A DNA stretch of 64,000 bases. Source: Mugil cephalus. Lineage: Eukaryota > Chordata > Actinopteri > Mugiliformes > Mugilidae. A program made the position numbers and the translations under genes. Positions 13,401 through 25,670 of this stretch are shown here, in pieces. Location of the stretch: positions 6,848,001 through 6,912,000 of the forward strand of contig NC_061786.1 of assembly GCF_022458985.1 (NCBI RefSeq), given 5' to 3'. The notes beneath the pieces are model-generated. The model saw nothing but the letters and a program-made list of their open reading frames with translations, was not told where the DNA came from and did not search any database. The number at the start of each line of letters is the position of its first letter. The stretch's first letter is position 1.

Positions 13401-16400
13401 GGTTAGGAGAGACGTGGTTCACATAGTGTGCGCAGCTGAATCAGCAGGCTTGTGCTGGTGCAGTAGCGATTTCAAAAGCAAGCCCTTCTACTTGAAGCCC
13501 GAAGCAGAGCGACCAGCAGTTCACCTTGACCACAGAGATTAATAAGGAACTGGAGTCATCCTAAGAGAATATGAGAAGGCTGCTGAAAGGCTTAAATGAG
13601 AGATAAAAAAAAAATAATGGGGAGATTTTTCATCTGGCCTCACTCAGCTGTTTCAGCACAAATCCAATTTTTGGGTAAACTGCATAAGTCTTGCACATTT
13701 GGTCCGACGTTTGGTTTTGGACCATCATGGTGGATCCGGATTTTTCAGTGACTGGAACCGCAACTTTTTGGATCCAGGTCCCAGGATGAAAATAATACGG
13801 AGCCATTGCATTGTTTATTTTTTTCAATCACGTAGACACCTGATACAAACCCCACCCATCGACCCTCTAGCCCCTTGACGTCTCATAACAGCACCACCAA
13901 TGGTGGACTAGTCTTGTGACGGTGCTGCATCAGATATTAACCCTTGTTGGATGGTTAGGGCAAATATATACTGTTACTTCACCACTAAGATGAGCTAAAA
14001 AGGATTAGGGACTGTATGTTTGTATACAGCATGCATGAATGATGTGCATGGTCCGCCTCTTCTTCTTTTTTTGCTTGAGTTCTGTCGCAGAAACAGAGCC
14101 ACGCATACACCTGGGATAAGCACTACAGCCTTTCTACAACTAGACATGGTTTTGCAACGGATCATCATTTACAGAAAAATTCTCAAAAAGACTTCAAGGA
14201 AAACTGGAGAAAAAATATTGTCTTGGTTTGAGTTGATGTGGCCTAAATGAATGCGAGTTAGCAGCGAAACAGCTTTTTTTCCAGAGAATAACATGACGGC
14301 AGTTCAAAAGCAAGTAGAGCTATTTTTAGACTGGTGCATATACCCACGGTGCTTTCTATGCAACAATAATCCATTTTCATTTTGGTCACATTTGCATTTA
14401 CACACCCACCACCACCACCACCACTACCAGCAGCTCTCTGCAGCTGCAGTGCTGATTAGAGCAAACTTCAAAGGCTTCTTCGCTATGCTGGAGCTCTGGT
14501 TGGTCACCGAGAGCTGCTCGCCTGGTCGACATTGGCCAGTAAATTCGCCAGAGAGAGCGGGTGATGGAGCACCGATGCTGGCTTAGAGGAAGGGGACTTG
14601 ATTGGGGTAACAGGTAGCGGGCCACAGCTGCGTCCAGCATCAGCTGGGATTAGAGGTGTGAGGGTCTGATTAGCCAATTATCTTCAAAAGAAACTTTGAA
14701 AGGAAGGGGTGGACAAATAAAAAAAGAAACACGGTGATACACTCATTCTTGTTCCGGCTCCTGGTCTGTAAGTCTTAACAGGCCGTGGTGCCTGCAACCT
14801 TATCCTCTGAAACTGTTTGAGTCTACACACACACGCGCAAACTACTACATAAATCAAACCACACTATGAGGGAGGCAAATATACAAGCCAGGGAGAAGGA
14901 AATTTGAGTCAGGGAAAAAGGCTCAATGAACAGAAATAAATATCTGCTGGTTTACAGTCTGATGATGACAGCCTCGGATTAACGACAAGATGATACTCTT
15001 CTCAATGGTGGATTTCGTAAATACAGACTTAGTCAGAGAATTGAGACATTTAAGGCTGCAAGGGAACAGTGGGAATCGCCGTTGCTCTGCCGTTGGGGAT
15101 TTTGCGTGAAAAGTGCCAAAGAATCAAAGAATACAAACCATGAGACACATTTCACGTGAAAGTTCTTAAGATAAGTTTGACATTAAGTATTAAATTCACA
15201 CAGCGAGTTGGAAAGACTGTTCTCAGTCATTGTTCTCGTCTGTAGTGTGGCTACAGACATCTGGCCACGCCGGCGGACCGTCAGGAGAGCTTATTACGGA
15301 GAATATACAGTAGTCAGTGGAGGGACACCATTAATCTTCTGATACAGTTGTTCCATGTATTGCACATAAAACATTTGTCAATTTAAAAGACCACTTTGTC
15401 AAGAATCCTACAATGGAACAACAGCAGACAGATAACAGTGATTTGCACCTCTATTATTTCTTCTTCCTTCATTTTAAGAGAAGATGAAAGGAAATATGCC
15501 TAAATGACACTTCAAGTTGATGATGCATATGGTGCAAGTCCAGATATGTCGTTCACTGGGTGGATTCTCAGAAACCTAAATGGGATTTGGAGCACATGGC
15601 CAAATTCAAACAGGATCAAGGAATGCTGCCTCTTGCCAATGACTACTGTACGCATTCAAAATATGGCGCTCCACTGAAAAGGGGCAGCACTTGTAAACTA
15701 TATACACTTGTATAATAAAACCCAAATGACCCTCAATAATAAATGATATCCAGAAAAGCTAGTCTAAAACTTTCAAAATGTTTCCAGGTGGCATTAAGTC
15801 TAGTTCTATCTAGTTTTAATTGGCTATAATTACTTGTTAGAGATAGTTTTGGCATAATAACAAGTACTAGAGCAGTGCCGATAAACCCCATAGGAGGGAC
15901 TTATTGAAGCATAGTAAGCCTGTAATAACACGGACAACAATGCACTTCATTCTACCAATCCAAACCTACTCCCATCCCCTCGGCCTCCTTCTTCAGACAA
16001 GTCTCAACACTCCTCCGCTAATGCAAAACAAGAAGAAAGGAAGAAAAAAAAAAATGTTCTGGGCTGCTTCTCTGCTCTGCTACGGCCTCAAGTGAACCGA
16101 AGTTCAAGTCTACAACAGCCCCAACAACACACTGCCAAGTGAGGAGGAGAAGAATGTGAGAAGCGGTCAGGTTTAACAATACAGGAACGTCAGAGTCAGG
16201 GATCAAATGTTTCTGTAAATGAGTCATTAAAGCAATGCGAGCTCTGCACGACTGATGGTATTTTACGACGCATGAGTGCGTCAAACTGTCTCTCGCGCGC
16301 GTTTCAAGAGTTTCCCAGTAGTTTTGTTGTATAGTCATTCATGGAAGAGAAATATTAATAATTATATATTATATCTATTCTTTTTGATTGTTCACCAGCC

Positions 16401-19400
16401 AAATGTCAAAATCAGTTGCACTGACTATCAATCCTTATCTTGAAAGCTCCCAGTACAAAACTTGTGTAATATCTGACTGAACCTGAGCAACCTGAGTGAG
16501 GATAACTCACTGAAAGCGAGAAGACACGTTGATGCACAGAGTGAAGCTCTGCTGTACTCTTTTCTGCTAGGCTCTTATTTGCTTTTGTTGATTTTGCGTA
16601 TAAATCCAAATACATAGTTCTGAGGTAAACTCACAACAGCCATAATTACAGATGAGTCTGCACAGGCTACCTTTGGTGAAAAAGAGCCTGGCGTGTACAA
16701 TATTATGTTGCCTGTGATGAGGAAACAGAAAGGTCTGGTTGTCTGGGGTTCACATGTGAAAACAGCACCTGATAGAGACAGACTATACTGCGTACTATCG
16801 AGGATGAAGTCAAGCAGGTTACTGGATCCCGCGGGGGTCAATGGACCCGTGAGCTTGAACCCACGCAATCTTATTGTTGACAAAGAGCTCTGAGTGCTAT
16901 TGGCGGCCAACCGACTCCTCTGATCCACGCTGGAGGAAAACGCGCCGAAAGATCTTACTCGCGGGCTTTAAGATTGAATGATTTCAGTTTATGTATAAGC
17001 TGTGACTTTACATGCAGATTTAATAAAGCCAAAACTACAGAGGGAGCTGGGTCCTTTTGATGCAACAAGAGATCTGGAGAGGCAAGCCGGCGCAGCGGTC
17101 TCGGGAATTATAATCAAAGGGATTTGAGTGCTGAGCTCGTGTAGAATTAGGGGGAGAGGGGGGCGGGTGATGTGTGATGGTGGGGTATTTTGGTCAAAGC
17201 CAACGCAGAGGAAATGAAGCAGGCAGTTTAGACAAGGGAGGGTCAGGGAGGATCGCTATCGCTCTCCTTGTCAACAGCCAGTGACAGTAATGAGGGGAGA
17301 AGATCTGCTCTTTCTGGCTTCGCCTCTGCTTTAAAGGGAACAGGGGGAAGGAGACAGGGAGGGAAAAAAAAGACAGACAGTCAGAAATGAATAACAAAGC
17401 ATTGAAATAGACAAATACCAGGTCCAATATGGAAATGAAGTCAGCAAGTCCTAAAACGCAGCCATAAAACACACCTGCACCTACATACACACCTCCTTCG
17501 CACAACACAACTGACGGACAATCAGGGAGATGCAACAGTTTAATCACCGTAGAAACGGCAGGAAGACTCGGCTGTGATGCGAGCGCAGGCTAAATAACGT
17601 AGTTAATGCTCTGGGGATGGGAGAGGGAGGGAGATAAGCGTCCCGCGACACAAGCATAAAAACACAAATCGCCAGCACCATCTTGACAGCTCAGTAGTTT
17701 TATCGCCGCGATCTAGCTGCCCCCGAGACAACATTAATTGCGTTCGTCTGCTTGAAGGGGATAAAAATGGTTCTCTGAATGCAAGATATGATTTCCCAAC
17801 TGCTGGGAAAAGACAAAACACAGAGAAGATTCAGTCAAATCCAGTTCAGAGGTGACAAAGCGGAGCAGGTGACTTGACAGAGTCAGAGTCAGACTGTGAC
17901 GATCTGGATGATGATTAACAACATAACATCACATCACATCACATCACAACAGTAGGCGGTAGTGTTTCAACAGAAACTGGGAAAATCCTTTTAAATCCTT
18001 GTTACAGAGATCATCCTACAAGTGATACCGGAATATGTGGGAATAGCTGCGGGTACATGAGCAAGCAGTTAAATATTCAACCAAGTTTGTCGTGAATTAG
18101 TATTCTGGGATTGTGGAGACTGGAGACGGGGGGGTAGGAGCGACGTGGCACAGCTTGGTTTGACATGCAAACTCAAATAGAGAGGTCAACAGTCACAGCC
18201 TTACCAACACTCCACAGCTCCAGCAGTCCACGAGTCAAACCGGCTGCATCAACAGTTTCCCCTTTGTCAAGATTTGAAAGGAGCGTCCCAGCGCTGAGAA
18301 CTCTCTGCATGGCACCGTATGTAAGAGGAGCGCATGCCAGCGCATTCATCTGAGCCCTCCGGATCCCAAACCGTGAATGAATCATTGTTTTTGGTCCGGC
18401 ACGGCTTACGCCTGCCCACCTGTCTACCTTCTCCGCAGCAAAATGGGAAATGAACAAAGCGCAGAGGCTTTTGTTCACTTCAGATTTATAGCCACAGAAA
18501 CCTGGCTATAGCTGGGTGTCAATTCTTGTTCTGGTGGGAGACGTGCGTCATTGATATTGGGAAAAGTTGTACTATCTGGCTGCCTTTCACACGGTCTTGT
18601 CAGAGGATCGGTAGTGCACTTTGTAAGGACAAAGGTAAAACCAGCTGCTCTTCAGTCAGGGAGGCTTTGTGAGCCCATAAGAAAGTCAAAGTCAATTGTC
18701 AACCCAAACAAACTTGTGTGGGACGGAACAACCTCATGTCCATGGCAAGCCTGTCACATTCGTGTGCGAAAAACAAACTCTTACGATCAACAAATGCAAT
18801 GAAGGGTGCAAAGTCAACAAAGAGTTAGTCTGTCTCTGATTTGAAGCGCTATTTGCGGCACTTGGCCCCGATCCATTCCAAATGAAGATGCAAATCTTTA
18901 AAAACATCACAAGCCGTTTTTTTAAGTACAAGCAAGCATGTTCTTAGCAACGCACTTTTGTTAGGTGCAATCTTCATCCTTTCACTTAAAAATACTTGGT
19001 GCCCCATAATGAAAAGAATAAAATACAGTGTCACTGACCTCCTGCTTAGACAAACTGTAATCAGCCTTTGAAAATGAGGGGAGCGTCTAAAAGATCAATA
19101 CGCCCCAGTTATTTTGATAAATTGCAACAAATCACCAAAGCAATATTTGCTCGTGCATCACCAGCTTTTTAAACCCTTGGCCGACCTGCCCCTGTGGTGA
19201 GATGACCCCCCCCTCACACAAACACAAGACGTGCGAAAACATCCTATTCCAGCATTATTAGATTCCAATCAGGACACTTTGGGCTCATTTATAAACTGCC
19301 GACTCAGAGGAGGGAAGATGCCTGAAGTGAAACACTGAGACAAAGCAGAAAGCCTGCTGAGAGAGAAATACACAACCTCTAACTGCGCCTTAGGAAAGTT

Positions 19401-22400
19401 AAGTCCTGTGACTATTTCCGACTGATGCTGAGTCTCATGTAGCGGCGTTCGCCAGCCTGTATGTTCGGTTCAGCCTGATTCCAATGGAAATCAAACACAG
19501 TCATCACTGATTCCTAACAACAGACACAGTCATTACGGCAAAAGGATGAAACAGAGCATTGTGAAGAAGACAAAGACTGTTGTTAAAAAGGGAAACAGGG
19601 TGTTGGTCCACATGGGGTGACAGTCACTGTCTGTCCCTGCCTGGTAGACCCATCCGGTATTATTGTCCTCCTTCAGCTTCTGTGGTTTTACATATTGTCA
19701 GAAACCCAGGTCAAAACATCTCTAAGAGACACACGCATGCCTATAGAGACATAAACTACCGCCCAGTTCACTAACAGACCAATCGATACAAACTAAGTGA
19801 AATGAACAGTCAGCGGGGATCCTTGACGCCCACCAGCCTGTGACCTCTTTTTTCTCCTCAGTCCTCAGGCTCAATGATGCTCCTCTACTTTCATCCCCTC
19901 GACCAGCTGGCTCATGATATTCTTAAACATCAACGCTGGAGCGTGCCCAAAGACACGCAGGACATGTTGCAGGGGCTGTGCGGCTATCAGTATTTCATTT
20001 GCGGGCCATCCCAAAACAGTTTCAGCTGGACGAAGGAGGGGATTTGCTGAGGATAAGAGCCTTATAGTCATAGTTTAAGGCGGAACATCAAGACACGTGT
20101 CTCTCAGTATCGGCTAAATCCACTCAAAGGAGGAAAGTGAGGAGCGGGAGAGGAGAAATGAGTGATCATGCCAGTCATGGATTACCAGCTGATGACCAGC
20201 TGAGGCCAGTATCTAGGTTATGAAACTGATCCTTGGAGCACTTGGTGCGCAGGCACGCTAAAAACGGGATGGGCTGGATTCTAATGCCCCTCCAAATGAG
20301 GATGTAGCGGGGAGAGGGTGCATTTTGTTAAGTCTATCTAACATAAACAACGTAGATGCACAAAATGAACGTATAAACTTGAGGATGGTGCATTAGTCCA
20401 CTGACAGATTCTCTCAAACGCAATTTTGCTGAAAGTCTTTCGCTAAACACTCTGAGCCTGACCTCAACAGCCTTACGGAATAAATGACCTGATCAAATGA
20501 ACTAGCAATCATCTGAATTGGCCCGAAATTAAAACTATCATTACACCCAAAGTATCACTGACCTGAGCAGCAGCATTACAACGCACCATTAACTTCCGCA
20601 CAGCTGCAGCCGAACAGAGCCAAAACAATTTATCAGTCTTTCCAACTTCTCTAATGCGGGGGACTTGTTGTTTTTCTTTCTTGAAATATGTCACGCATTA
20701 CACATGCGGAATAGTTTTCTGGAATTATGACTCTGAAATGTGGATTCATTGTAGACTTTCAGCAACAGAACAGAAACCTTGCTGGACAAAGCAAGACAAA
20801 CCACACCAAACAAAATACAATAAATGGTATAAGCTAAACTTTTACTGTGTAAATCTTTGTTAGAGTTACGTTTTGTTGCCTGAGGGCTGACTGAGTATCT
20901 GTCTTGTTTAACCAGTCAGTGTTTGACGCATATGATCAGAGTTCTGCAAAGTGTCCCTGATATTTTAGCAGCGTGCACGTCAGTTCCCCTACAAATCATC
21001 TTTACTCCAAGGTGTGCTCCTTCCCAGGGACATCTTTCAACTATGCAACTGCGTGCAAAGGCCGGTACAGGAATTTTATATTGGTTACAATTGCCCCTTA
21101 AAGCCGCAGCAGAAAGCATGTAATACCATGGATCTCTTTTTCTTCAAGCTACAGCTCTGGGTGTACTGGGACAATAAAGATAAAAAAAAAGCAAGATTTA
21201 AATAAGCTTTAGTAAAAAAATAACAAGTTTTACCTGAATTATTTTTGCTCTGGGGGGGGTGTGAGGGAGCAGGTTGCTTTATCAGCTACCCGAGTTGCAT
21301 TCCTGCCTACCGGTCAAACATTTAAGAGACATCCAATAAACTTGTCAGACAAGCTGTGGTTTCAAGGAAGGGCTATACAAACTGCGAGTGCACACCAATG
21401 TTTTGTTCATGCTTGAGGACCTATAGAGTCATCTCCTCTTCTTTACTAACTCACTGGCTCTGCGCAGATTAAAGGGTAGGAGGTGTAATTGCTGGAGACA
21501 CCAAATTACCAACAATGAGACTGTTTCAAGGCTGAGATCACTGTCTAAATATAGTTTGTATTCGTGGGCATTCCTCTAACCCTAAAAGTCTCAGGGGTTT
21601 TTTTTGTTTGTTTTTTTTAATAACCAAGGTCCTGTCCTACAGACAGTAAAGCTAAATAATTGTGAACAGTCACAATGACCATACGTCTAGAGATGATGCC
21701 AAAGAATATTACATTGTAGATCTATTTTCTAAGATAAAAATGGTCTTATAGTACATAAACAGAAGAGCTATTGGGTCACAGAGAACCTAGTGAAGTATGA
21801 CACTGTAAATAACAAATTCATGTTCATGTTGCAATTCACAGCTCGGTTGAGCTTGTGTGTTTAAAAACCACAATTTGGACATGTAATTGTTTCATATCTT
21901 TCCAGTGTTGTCAGCAGAAACAAGAGAAAGGCAAACATCCATTTCCCACGCAGGATTAAAATTGCCCTCCAGAAGAAACCGTGACAAGGCATGATTGTGC
22001 AGCCCTGTCCACTCATGCACATCGTACACCGACACCATGCGATACAGGAGACCTAACGGGGCTGTAAATCAGTAAGGACTTTACGGCTCCATAAAGGAAC
22101 CCTGCAGGAAGCAATCTCCGTTACAGCCTGGCAAGCCCCCTTTGGGTGACTTTGCGCAAGAGGACACAGTACTGACCGACCAGAGCGGGGCCGGAGGTGT
22201 AAAAGGACCTGGTTGGTGCAGACCACACACTGCTACAGTGAATGACACTTAATTAAAAACTACAGGTGTGTTACTTAATGCCAACTCAAAGTGCCTTCTG
22301 CCAAAGCCGTAATGCAATGTGCTTAATATACAGAATTCTAATCAGTCGTCAAGGATCTTAGGTGGTAGCCCCGTCAACAGTGGTTCACACTTGTAGCTGT

Positions 22401-24578
22401 CAAGGGAAGTGTAACACAAATGCATGCACGATTCAACTGAGCAGATATTCTGACAGCTTCAATATTGACAAGCACGCAGAATACAGCTCTCCCTTTACTG
22501 CCTCCCACACTTTTCAGATTGGCAAAGAAAAAAAAAAAACAGGACTTTCATGACCTAAAAAGAGACATGCATACATACATAAATACATACGTATTTCACC
22601 GCCAGAAAATTGGGAACTATTTGGATGTAATGAGAGGTCAGTGCAGGAAAGCAATCTGTCATCTCAGCAGCAAGTGAGTCGTTTCAAACCACAGGAAATG
22701 ACTGCAAAAGCAGAACAAATCATGCAAAACATCTGACTTTATATGTTGACATGAAACCATGAAAAGGCACGCAGCAGTTTTATGAAAACATTAGTGAAAT
22801 CCATTGCAATCCAACCCCAACAGTATGTAAAAAAAGGAATGCAGCACTGATAGATGCCAAAGAAGTGAATAGGCTGCTTTGACAGGGCCGAGCCCACACA
22901 GGGGCGGGAAGAGACAAGCTTACTGTAGACTCGTGGCAAAAACTTTGCCTCTAATTATGGACCTGTCTCGGCCTAGAAATGTTGTGTCTTTAAGCTAATA
23001 CGATCCGAGCCCGGAGGCACGCCGTTAAATTTTTATTCTGTGGACTGAACCGCGCCGGTCTGCATGAATCTCAGGCGAGAGACGGGGTCTAGTGTGCAGG
23101 CTAAAAGATGAGACAGGCTGTTTTATTCACGACACAGAAACACAGTAATGAACTTAATTATGGCAAAAAGCAAAAATAGAGGAAGATGAAGAGCCACCTA
23201 ATTTCAATCAAAAAACGGGAACCTCCGGCGAATAAGAAAATGCGGTCGAAGAACTGATACCCTGACAGGAGCTGATTCTCTGCGCTTGAATGTCAAAGCA
23301 GCAGGGGGCGGGGGGGGGGGCTTCTGCCACGGACTGAATGTAGACTCACGGCAAAGCTCGACATCAGTCCGAGCCTCCAGCGTGGCCTGATTGATTGGGC
23401 CTCTGTGACAACTGCCTGGTCAGACGTGGAAAGATCCCGCTGTTCGTGCATCGCGTCCCGGAGAGACAGGAGGGAGGACCAAAAACAAAGCGCAGATTGC
23501 ACAGTCGGACACGTGTATCCCCCACGCTGCCAACTCCTCTATTGTCTACGAAATGGTAGAAAAGGGCAGTGGAGCAGGGGGCATCCCCACCTCCCCTTTG
23601 TGCGAGCATACATAAAAAGGATCTAGCTGCATGCGAAAGCCCAAGCAGTCGTGTTATGATGCTCAGCCTGTGAGATGACTGTACTGTACTCACTAGAAAG
23701 ATGAAGCCAGTCACGAGAACTAACCCCCTAATTGGAGCTAAATACAAGGCTGAACTAGACACGTGAGATTTTAAAGAATCGGAGACCACTCCTTAATAAA
23801 CCCTCTCTATTTTTTTTTTCTTTTTTCTCCACATTGTGTATCGCCTAGCAACAGTGCGTTGCTAGGGTCGTACAGGCTAGCTAGGAGGGAGACCGCTCAT
23901 CTCTCCCATGGTGTCTCCCGTGGTGTCTCCCCCCCTGCTTCCTCGCTGCGCTGTCCGGACCTCAGGGTGCCGGCTCCCCGCAGAGCCTCCTCGGCACAGT
24001 GACGTGGCAGACAGAAAAACATGATTTCACAGTTTTGCTAAAGTTTCGTCTTGATGTCAGTGAACGCAACTGAACCACTAACTCGCCGAGCTTGTAGGGC
24101 TGGAACAGAAGCAGCCGGGGGTGCTTGTTCCCTCCACGGGAGCCGGGTTAGTTAGGAGCTGTCAGTCTGAGTGTCAAGTTCAGAACAATATATAGAGTCA
24201 GTGGTTCAAACATTTCCGACTGCACACGCTCTAATGGTAAACTATTGCGGGTTGAGGTCACCGAGTCTGCCAAACATCCGCCACACTGACTCACTGACTG
24301 GCTGTCTGACTGAATGATTGGTATTTCGTGCGGCGTTCGCACACGACTTTGTAAAGTAAGCTCAGAAAAACACCGGCTGTGACGTTAGCGACTGGTGGAG
24401 GCTAGCTCGGTTTAGCCAAGTTAGCCTTCGGTTTGGCCAAATTGGCTCAGTCTAAAGCCTATAATGGGGAATACCAAGCGGCCGGACACTTACTTTTATG
24501 TTTCCCTGATCCCCAGGACTGCTTCGCGATGCTGGGGCTCCGTATAATTGCCCTCCCGGCGGATTTCAAAGCGTCCAT
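5460..24578 (-). CDS. ldlrap1: LDL receptor adaptor protein 1 (ARH), 5' five coding exons; 3' end outside window
   Basis: This encodes the PTB-domain adaptor that binds NPxY tails of LDL-receptor family proteins and links them to clathrin and AP-2 for endocytosis. Coding exons on the minus strand are 24578-24494, 11016-10874, 9660-9548, 6757-6643 and 5532-5460. All have AG/GT borders and matching phases and give 176 complete codons of a protein that is about 308 aa in human. The start MDALKSAGRAIIRSP and the following KLPENWTDTRETL, VEQPKGEELSAAA, SPRGIILYD and ISYCTADKMHDKVFAY match vertebrate LDLRAP1. The visible part is the N-terminal tail (about residues 1-40) plus the PTB domain (about 40-176). 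The exons with the clathrin box (LLDLE-like) and AP-2 motif were not found in 1-5,459 and should lie to the left. Intron 1 is about 13.5 kb. Identity is secure; which teleost paralogue (a or b) cannot be told. Confidence 0.95.
6763..6784. repeat. (AC/TG)n microsatellite at the ldlrap1 exon 4 acceptor
   Basis: On the minus (transcribed) strand this is a pure TG run of 11 units. It ends 6 nt upstream of the first base of coding exon 4 (6757) and takes the place of the polypyrimidine tract. Confidence 0.9.
7021..7280. promoter_or_regulatory. CpG-rich islet inside ldlrap1 intron 3
   Basis: I count 26 CpG dinucleotides in these 260 bases, far denser than the flanking intron. No exon of ldlrap1 lies here and no other gene is recognisable. 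It may be an alternative or orphan promoter or an unmethylated regulatory island; this is inferred from composition only. Confidence 0.4.
7388..7418. repeat. (AC)n microsatellite
   Basis: A perfect AC run of about 15 units in ldlrap1 intron 3, just beyond the CpG-rich islet. Confidence 0.95.
10824..10863. repeat. Interrupted (TG/CA)n microsatellite beside the ldlrap1 exon 2 donor
   Basis: Two TG blocks are separated by a short interruption (about 10844-10847). In the transcript they read as CA repeats that begin about 11 nt after the exon 2 splice donor (exon end 10874). Confidence 0.9.
11017..24493 (-). other. ldlrap1 intron 1, 13.5 kb, no gene seen inside
   Basis: The donor after exon 1 (a|gtaagt at 24494/24493) joins the exon 2 acceptor (gcag|a at 11017/11016). 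I see no protein domain, tRNA or rRNA inside on either strand. Recognisable items are two perfect inverted repeats (11527-11558 and 11918-11937), a short ACATC tandem (about 17926-17945) and a palindrome near 23,850. The last 1.5 kb before exon 1 is richer in G+C and CpG. Confidence 0.6.
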
Positions 24579-24950
24579 GTCGTAAATCCAAAAGTGGGGC
24601 GAAGAGCCCGACGAGCACCTCTCCGCCTCTGTCGAAACACTTCGCTCGGTTTTAAATCGACCTCTCTCCGCGCAAACTTTTTTCCGGCTCTTTTTTTCCT
24701 CCACTCCGCACGGCTAGCCTTCTGCCGACGGCAGATTACCATGTTCGTGCCTCCACCTCCCCTTCCTCCCCTTTCCCTCCCCCTGGGCGGTGTTATGTAT
24801 GCAAATTAACCGGATAACGTGTGTGACGCCCGTTTGTGAAGTCACGGGAGTGGGACACGATCTCGGACGAACGGACGGATCCGCTGTTGTTCCTGTTAAC
24901 ACACCTCTCCCACAGAGTCAGCGGAGGAGGAGGAGGAGGATTTTTGGTAG
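24579..24950 (-). promoter_or_regulatory. ldlrap1 5' UTR and presumed promoter
   Basis: This is the CpG-rich flank upstream of the ATG at 24578. It carries an octamer-like ATGCAAAT at 24799-24806. The reading frame stays open upstream of the usual start to another ATG (24704-24702), so the 5' UTR contains a possible 42-codon in-frame extension. The transcription start cannot be fixed by eye. Confidence 0.4.
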
Positions 24951-25194
24951 TCGTGTCACGGGCTGCGTTCAGTCCGCTCATGTTTTATTCAGCCGCGCAG
25001 GTTATTGTCTGAGCTCTTAAAAGGTACGTAGTAAAAAATAAACGTGGGAGGGTGGGACCGCTTCAGTTGACTCACCTGGCCAGGTGGACCAGACTAGAGT
25101 AAATAAAAATTAAACTCACATGAGTCCTCTCAGTAACCATATGTTCTGAGAGATACCTGTTCACAAGAGTGCATTGCCGTGTCGCTATTTATAC

Positions 25195-25670
25195 CCATCA
25201 TTATTTCATTCAACATTAAAACCACTGACAGGAGAAGTAGATAACATTGACCATCTTGTGAGAACTCAATGTTCTGCTGGGAAACTTTTGGACCTGCCAT
25301 TCACGTGCACATGTACCACCCACCTAGATCGGACCAGACACCCCCCACGCCATATCAATGACACTCCTTGGTCGCAGCAGCCATCTCCAACAAAACAACA
25401 ACAAAAAACATGAAGAACAGCACTAGGTGTTGACCTGGCCTTCAAATTCACTAGATCTGAGACTGATCATTTACGTGTGGGATGATCCACAGTCCCCTCC
25501 CCTCAAACCATAAGACCCAAAGACATCCACTAACAACATTCTGTTACCAGACACCACAGGACACCCTCAGAAGACCCATGTCCATTCTCTGATCAGTCAC
25601 AACTGTTTTGGAGGCACAAGGGAGACAATATTACGAAGTTGGTCATGATGTTATGCCTGAATGATGTACA
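25195..25670. mobile_element. Degenerate fragment of a non-LTR retrotransposon 3' region (L2-like)
   Basis: The sequence reads like a repeat common in teleost genomes. It begins near ACATTAAAACCACTGACAGG, passes through a block on the theme of GACACCACAGGACACCCTC, and ends near GGTCATGATGTTATGCCTGA. I recognise this from memory as the 3' portion of an L2-clade LINE (Maui-like). No reverse-transcriptase frame remains. The family name is less certain than its being a repeat. Confidence 0.5.

Noticed and set aside
23364-23789. 141-codon minus-strand open frame in ldlrap1 intron 1
   Set aside because: No family resemblance and no splice support. The composition matches a GC-rich flank.
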